The notes below the pieces were generated by a model that worked only from the letters and a program-made list of their open reading frames with translations, made no database searches and was not told the origin of the DNA. From Endozoicomonas numazuensis (GTDB lineage Bacteria; Pseudomonadota; Gammaproteobacteria; Pseudomonadales; Endozoicomonadaceae): a stretch of DNA of 64,000 nt. The position numbers and the translations under genes are program-made. How positions within the stretch are numbered: position 1 is the stretch's first letter; every line of letters begins with the position of its first letter. Positions 61,624 through 64,000 of the stretch are shown piece after piece. The stretch is from positions 1,298,573 through 1,362,572 of the forward strand of contig NZ_JOKH01000001.1 in the NCBI RefSeq assembly GCF_000722635.1. The letters run 5' to 3'.

Positions 61624-62961
61624 TTAGTTCTTCTTACGCTTCATAGGTTCAAAGCCTGCATCAACAGATTCTGTAACTCCCTCGCTGGCGGGCTTACGGC
61701 GCTTACCTACGTTCTTTTTAACGCGTTGCCGTGTTTTTCCTGCCGCTGCTTTTTCTTTCGCGGTGACTTTCTTTTTCTTGCTGCCAGCGGCTTTTCCGGA
61801 AGCTTTCAGCTTTTTAGGGCCTTTCCAGCTGCCTCTCAGTTCTTTTATAGAGCGTTTCTCGAAGCGTGTTTTCAGATAACGCTCAATCCCTGACATCAGA
61901 TTCCATTCGTTGGGGCCAATGAGGGAGATGGCCAGGCCTTTTTCACCGGCTCGTCCGGTACGGCCAATACGATGCACGTAATCGTCACCGTTGCGCGCCA
62001 TGTCAAAGTTAATAACCAGATCAATGCCTTTGATATCGAGGCCTCTGGCAGCTACATCGGTCGCGACAAGAATATTGATCTGACCTGAGGCCAGCATGGC
62101 CATCATCTTCTTCCGTTCCTTATGATCCATTTCACCGTGGAGCACCCCGGCTTTCAGATCACTGTAGCGAAGAAAAGCGCACAGCTGGTCGGCATAGTTT
62201 CGGGTGTTGGAGAACACAATAGCTTTGTCGAAGCTCTCGTTTTCAAGCAACCAGCGGGTCAGTTTTTCTTTATGCTTTTGGTCATCAGCAAGCATGATTT
62301 GCTGGTGAATGTTTTCATGTTTGTCTCTGGCGGTATTTAAAGTCAGAGATTCTGGCTGGTTCAGAACCAGGCTGATCAACTCACCCATGCCTTTCTGTTG
62401 CAGAGTGGCAGAAAATAGCATGGTTTGGCGCTCCTGACGGCATTCAGAAGCAATTTTAAGCATGTCTGGGCTAAACCCAAAATCAAGCATGCGATCAGCT
62501 TCGTCCAGAATCAGGTATTCCAGATCACTGAAGTCAGTATTGTTGTTCTCCATATGCTCAAGCAGGCGGCCAGGTGTGGCAATTAACACTTCAGGGTTTT
62601 TTCTTAGTGTGTTGACTTGATGACGAAACTGGTCGCCACCTGTAATCAGCCCTGCTGTGAGATGAGTAAACTGAGCCAGACTTTCTGTTTCTTCCATGAC
62701 TTGTCTGGCCAGCTCGCGGGTGGGAACCAGAATCAGCATGCGAGTGCTGGAACGGGGGGCTGGATTATTCTGGAAATGATTCAGGGCAGGCAGCAGGAAC
62801 GCTGCAGTCTTGCCACTGCCGGTTTCAGAACTCACCATCAGGTCTTTCCCATCCAGTGCTTTTGGGATCACTGCCGCCTGGACAGGGGTGGCCTCGCTGA
62901 AATCTCTTTCAGTCAGGGCTTTTTGCAGTCGTTCATGCAGTGCCAGGTCAGAAAAAAGCAA
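61624..62961 (-). CDS. srmB: DEAD-box RNA helicase, SrmB-like
   Basis: A 445-residue ATP-dependent RNA helicase. Motifs: Q motif ATPVQAAVIP at about 24-33, Walker A SETGSGKT at about 45-52, PTRELARQV, DEAD in ILDEADRMLDFGFSPDML at about 151-168, SAT, and HRIGRTGRAGEKG at about 329-341. The start FSDLALHERLQKALTERDFS resembles SrmB, which acts early in 50S assembly. The C-terminal 75 residues are very basic (GSKKKKVTAKEKAAAGKTRQ). The subfamily call rests on similarity by eye, so RhlE-like or DbpA-like alternatives are less likely but possible. Confidence 0.88.
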   Translation of the reverse strand: MLFSDLALHERLQKALTERDFSEATPVQAAVIPKALDGKDLMVSSETGSGKTAAFLLPALNHFQNNPAPRSSTRMLILVPTRELARQVMEETESLAQFTHLTAGLITGGDQFRHQVNTLRKNPEVLIATPGRLLEHMENNNTDFSDLEYLILDEADRMLDFGFSPDMLKIASECRQERQTMLFSATLQQKGMGELISLVLNQPESLTLNTARDKHENIHQQIMLADDQKHKEKLTRWLLENESFDKAIVFSNTRNYADQLCAFLRYSDLKAGVLHGEMDHKERKKMMAMLASGQINILVATDVAARGLDIKGIDLVINFDMARNGDDYVHRIGRTGRAGEKGLAISLIGPNEWNLMSGIERYLKTRFEKRSIKELRGSWKGPKKLKASGKAAGSKKKKVTAKEKAAAGKTRQRVKKNVGKRRKPASEGVTESVDAGFEPMKRKKN

Positions 62962-63256
62962 GTGATACTCCTTGGTTTCGGTGTCTTCATGAGGGGGCTG
63001 GCATTCTATGCCTCTATTATGGAAAAGACCATAAAAGTCACATTATTGGGTCGTTACTATCACTGACCAGATGGTTATAGAACATTTCTTCATCAGCACT
63101 GTCTAAATAGTGCCTGAACGAAAATCCTCGAATAGCTTATAGATCAAGACGTCTACGTCATATTTACCGTATGAAGTTTTTCCTAAAGCTTGGCTTTTAA
63201 CGCTAGAATAGCCCTAATCATGTCTATTTCCTTCATTCTTCGGCTCAAAAATAATC
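62962..63256. other. Intergenic region before the terminal transposase
   Basis: A 295-bp gap between srmB and the transposase. It should hold the left end of the insertion sequence, but the other end is outside the window, so the terminal repeat cannot be identified. No gene is supported. Confidence 0.5.
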
Positions 63257-63724
63257 ATGCGACAGGTACAATCCAGACAACTTCAGATCGGTGAAGTGGA
63301 TATTGGTAGCATTGAACTCGATCATCGGTCCCGTGATGATATTCCCCAGATCCTGCTTGGCTTACAACACCTCTATTTGAATGCCGAAGCCCGGGATTTA
63401 GTCTTTTCTCTTCTGGAGCAGGCTGTCCCTGAAAATATCAGCCCTGACAGGGGGCGACCAGGAATGCAGCTGTGGAAGATCCTTGTTCTGGGTGTACTCC
63501 GGTTAAATCTTGATTGGAACTATGACCGGCTTCGGGAAATGGCCAACCAACACGCCACCATCCGGGCAATGCTCGGTCACGGGATGTATGACCTGTATGA
63601 ATATAAGCTCCAGACGATTAAGGATAACGTCTCACTTTTAACCCCCGAACTGCTCAATCAGATTAATGAAGTCGTTGTGGCTGAAGGCCATAAAATAGTT
63701 GGAAAAAAAAAGAAGATCCGCTGA
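63257..63724 (+). CDS. Transposase, N-terminal frame (upstream of frameshift)
   Basis: This 155-residue frame includes a helix-turn-helix region (PGMQLWKILVLGVLRLNLDW, then YDRLREMANQHATIRAMLGH) that should bind the element ends. Alone it would lack the catalytic residues, which lie in the -1 frame downstream. It stops 10 bases after the slippery run at TGA 63722-63724. If frameshifting occurs, a full transposase is made; without it, a truncated DNA-binding protein that could act as a repressor. Confidence 0.8.
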   Translation: MRQVQSRQLQIGEVDIGSIELDHRSRDDIPQILLGLQHLYLNAEARDLVFSLLEQAVPENISPDRGRPGMQLWKILVLGVLRLNLDWNYDRLREMANQHATIRAMLGHGMYDLYEYKLQTIKDNVSLLTPELLNQINEVVVAEGHKIVGKKKKIR

Positions 63725-64000
63725 GAGGTCGCTGTGACTCTTATGTTTTAGAAACCGATGTTCATTTCCCGACAGATCTCAACCTTTTGTTTGATGCAGT
63801 CAGAACTGTCGTTGTTCTTACTGCACGCTTTGCAGCCAGGGCTGAGGTAAGTGGTTGGCGACAGTGGCAATACAACCTGAATCAGTTGAAAAAAATGTAT
63901 CGTCGTGTACAGATATTACGACACTCTACTTCGAAAGATCCTGCCAAAAAACTTCAAAGGGACAAGGAAATCCGACAAGCCTGTCAGAACTACCTGAATG
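63257..64000 (+). mobile_element. ISNCY-like insertion sequence, partial, with -1 frameshift
   Basis: The first frame (63257-63724, 155 codons, RQVQSRQLQIGEVDIGSIEL at the start) is a transposase N-terminal domain. The continuation is in the -1 frame: EDPLRGRCDSYVLETDVHFP, then DLNLLFDAVRTVVVLTARFA, and it stays open to base 64000. The shift occurs at nine A residues (63703-63711) that include the heptamer A-AAA-AAG (63706-63712), a known slippery site. The continuation matches the conserved middle of ISNCY-type transposases. It is either programmed frameshifting or a homopolymer mutation. The 3' end of the element is outside the window. Confidence 0.85.

Overview
The window looks like a chromosomal segment of a marine gammaproteobacterium. 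The gene set (hslU with a DUF971 neighbour, adk, tsaB, uppP, rsmJ, plsB, dapE, nth, rsxABCDGE, arfB, ybaK, tag, slyD, trhO, rhlE, srmB), the moderate GC content by eye and the load of insertion sequences and foldback repeats are compatible with an Oceanospirillales lineage such as Endozoicomonas. That placement is an inference; no rRNA or other typing marker is present, and I saw no tRNA gene, CRISPR array or prophage module.

Layout. 1-7200: end of hslU, a Wzz-like gene, DUF971, a secreted hypothetical protein, then adk, tsaB, uppP, a 1-Cys peroxiredoxin and rsmJ. 7200-14700: plsB, dapE with a small partner, an inverted repeat and a 168-bp foldback element, two unknown genes, nth and a secreted hypothetical protein. 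14800-21400: a complete six-gene Rsx/Rnf electron-transport operon on the minus strand, with an rsxC carrying a long repeated tail. 21700-29900: a MarR regulator, an AT-rich acyltransferase, a GST, a decayed MFS/SDR junction split by a 128-bp foldback element, an NhaC antiporter and four small translation-quality or hypothetical genes. 29960-33320: an IS200/IS605 element with decayed tnpA and frameshifted tnpB, itself interrupted by an intact IS1182-type element with a 4-bp target duplication. 33300-39770: a PilJ-domain protein and a type I restriction-modification operon (hsdM, hsdS, hsdR), whose HsdR carries six Cys-rich 15-residue repeats. 39770-46260: tag, a 1212-residue protein with no recognised family, and a minus-strand cassette of a 48-residue cationic peptide, a tail-anchored 179-residue protein and a compact ABC half-transporter. 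46340-56820: an OYE-type oxidoreductase, a GH5 hydrolase, slyD, a DMT exporter with a divergent Lrp regulator, and an RND efflux pair with a TetR regulator and an acrR-like operator inside its promoter. 56840-64000: a YdjM-like membrane protein, trhO, an SMI1/KNR4 protein, the helicases rhlE and srmB, a second foldback element, and the start of a frameshift-containing transposase that runs off the window.

The strongest candidate for an undescribed system is the peptide/membrane-protein/ABC cassette at 44099-46257. Its first gene is only 48 codons long, yet it has a consensus -35, a plausible -10, a Shine-Dalgarno and an ATG. The adjacent 1212-residue protein and the Cys-repeat HsdR are the next most unusual items. 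The mobile DNA here is layered: a foldback family with two full copies and one solo end, a second foldback family inserted at TA, REP-like inverted repeats, and nested insertion sequences.
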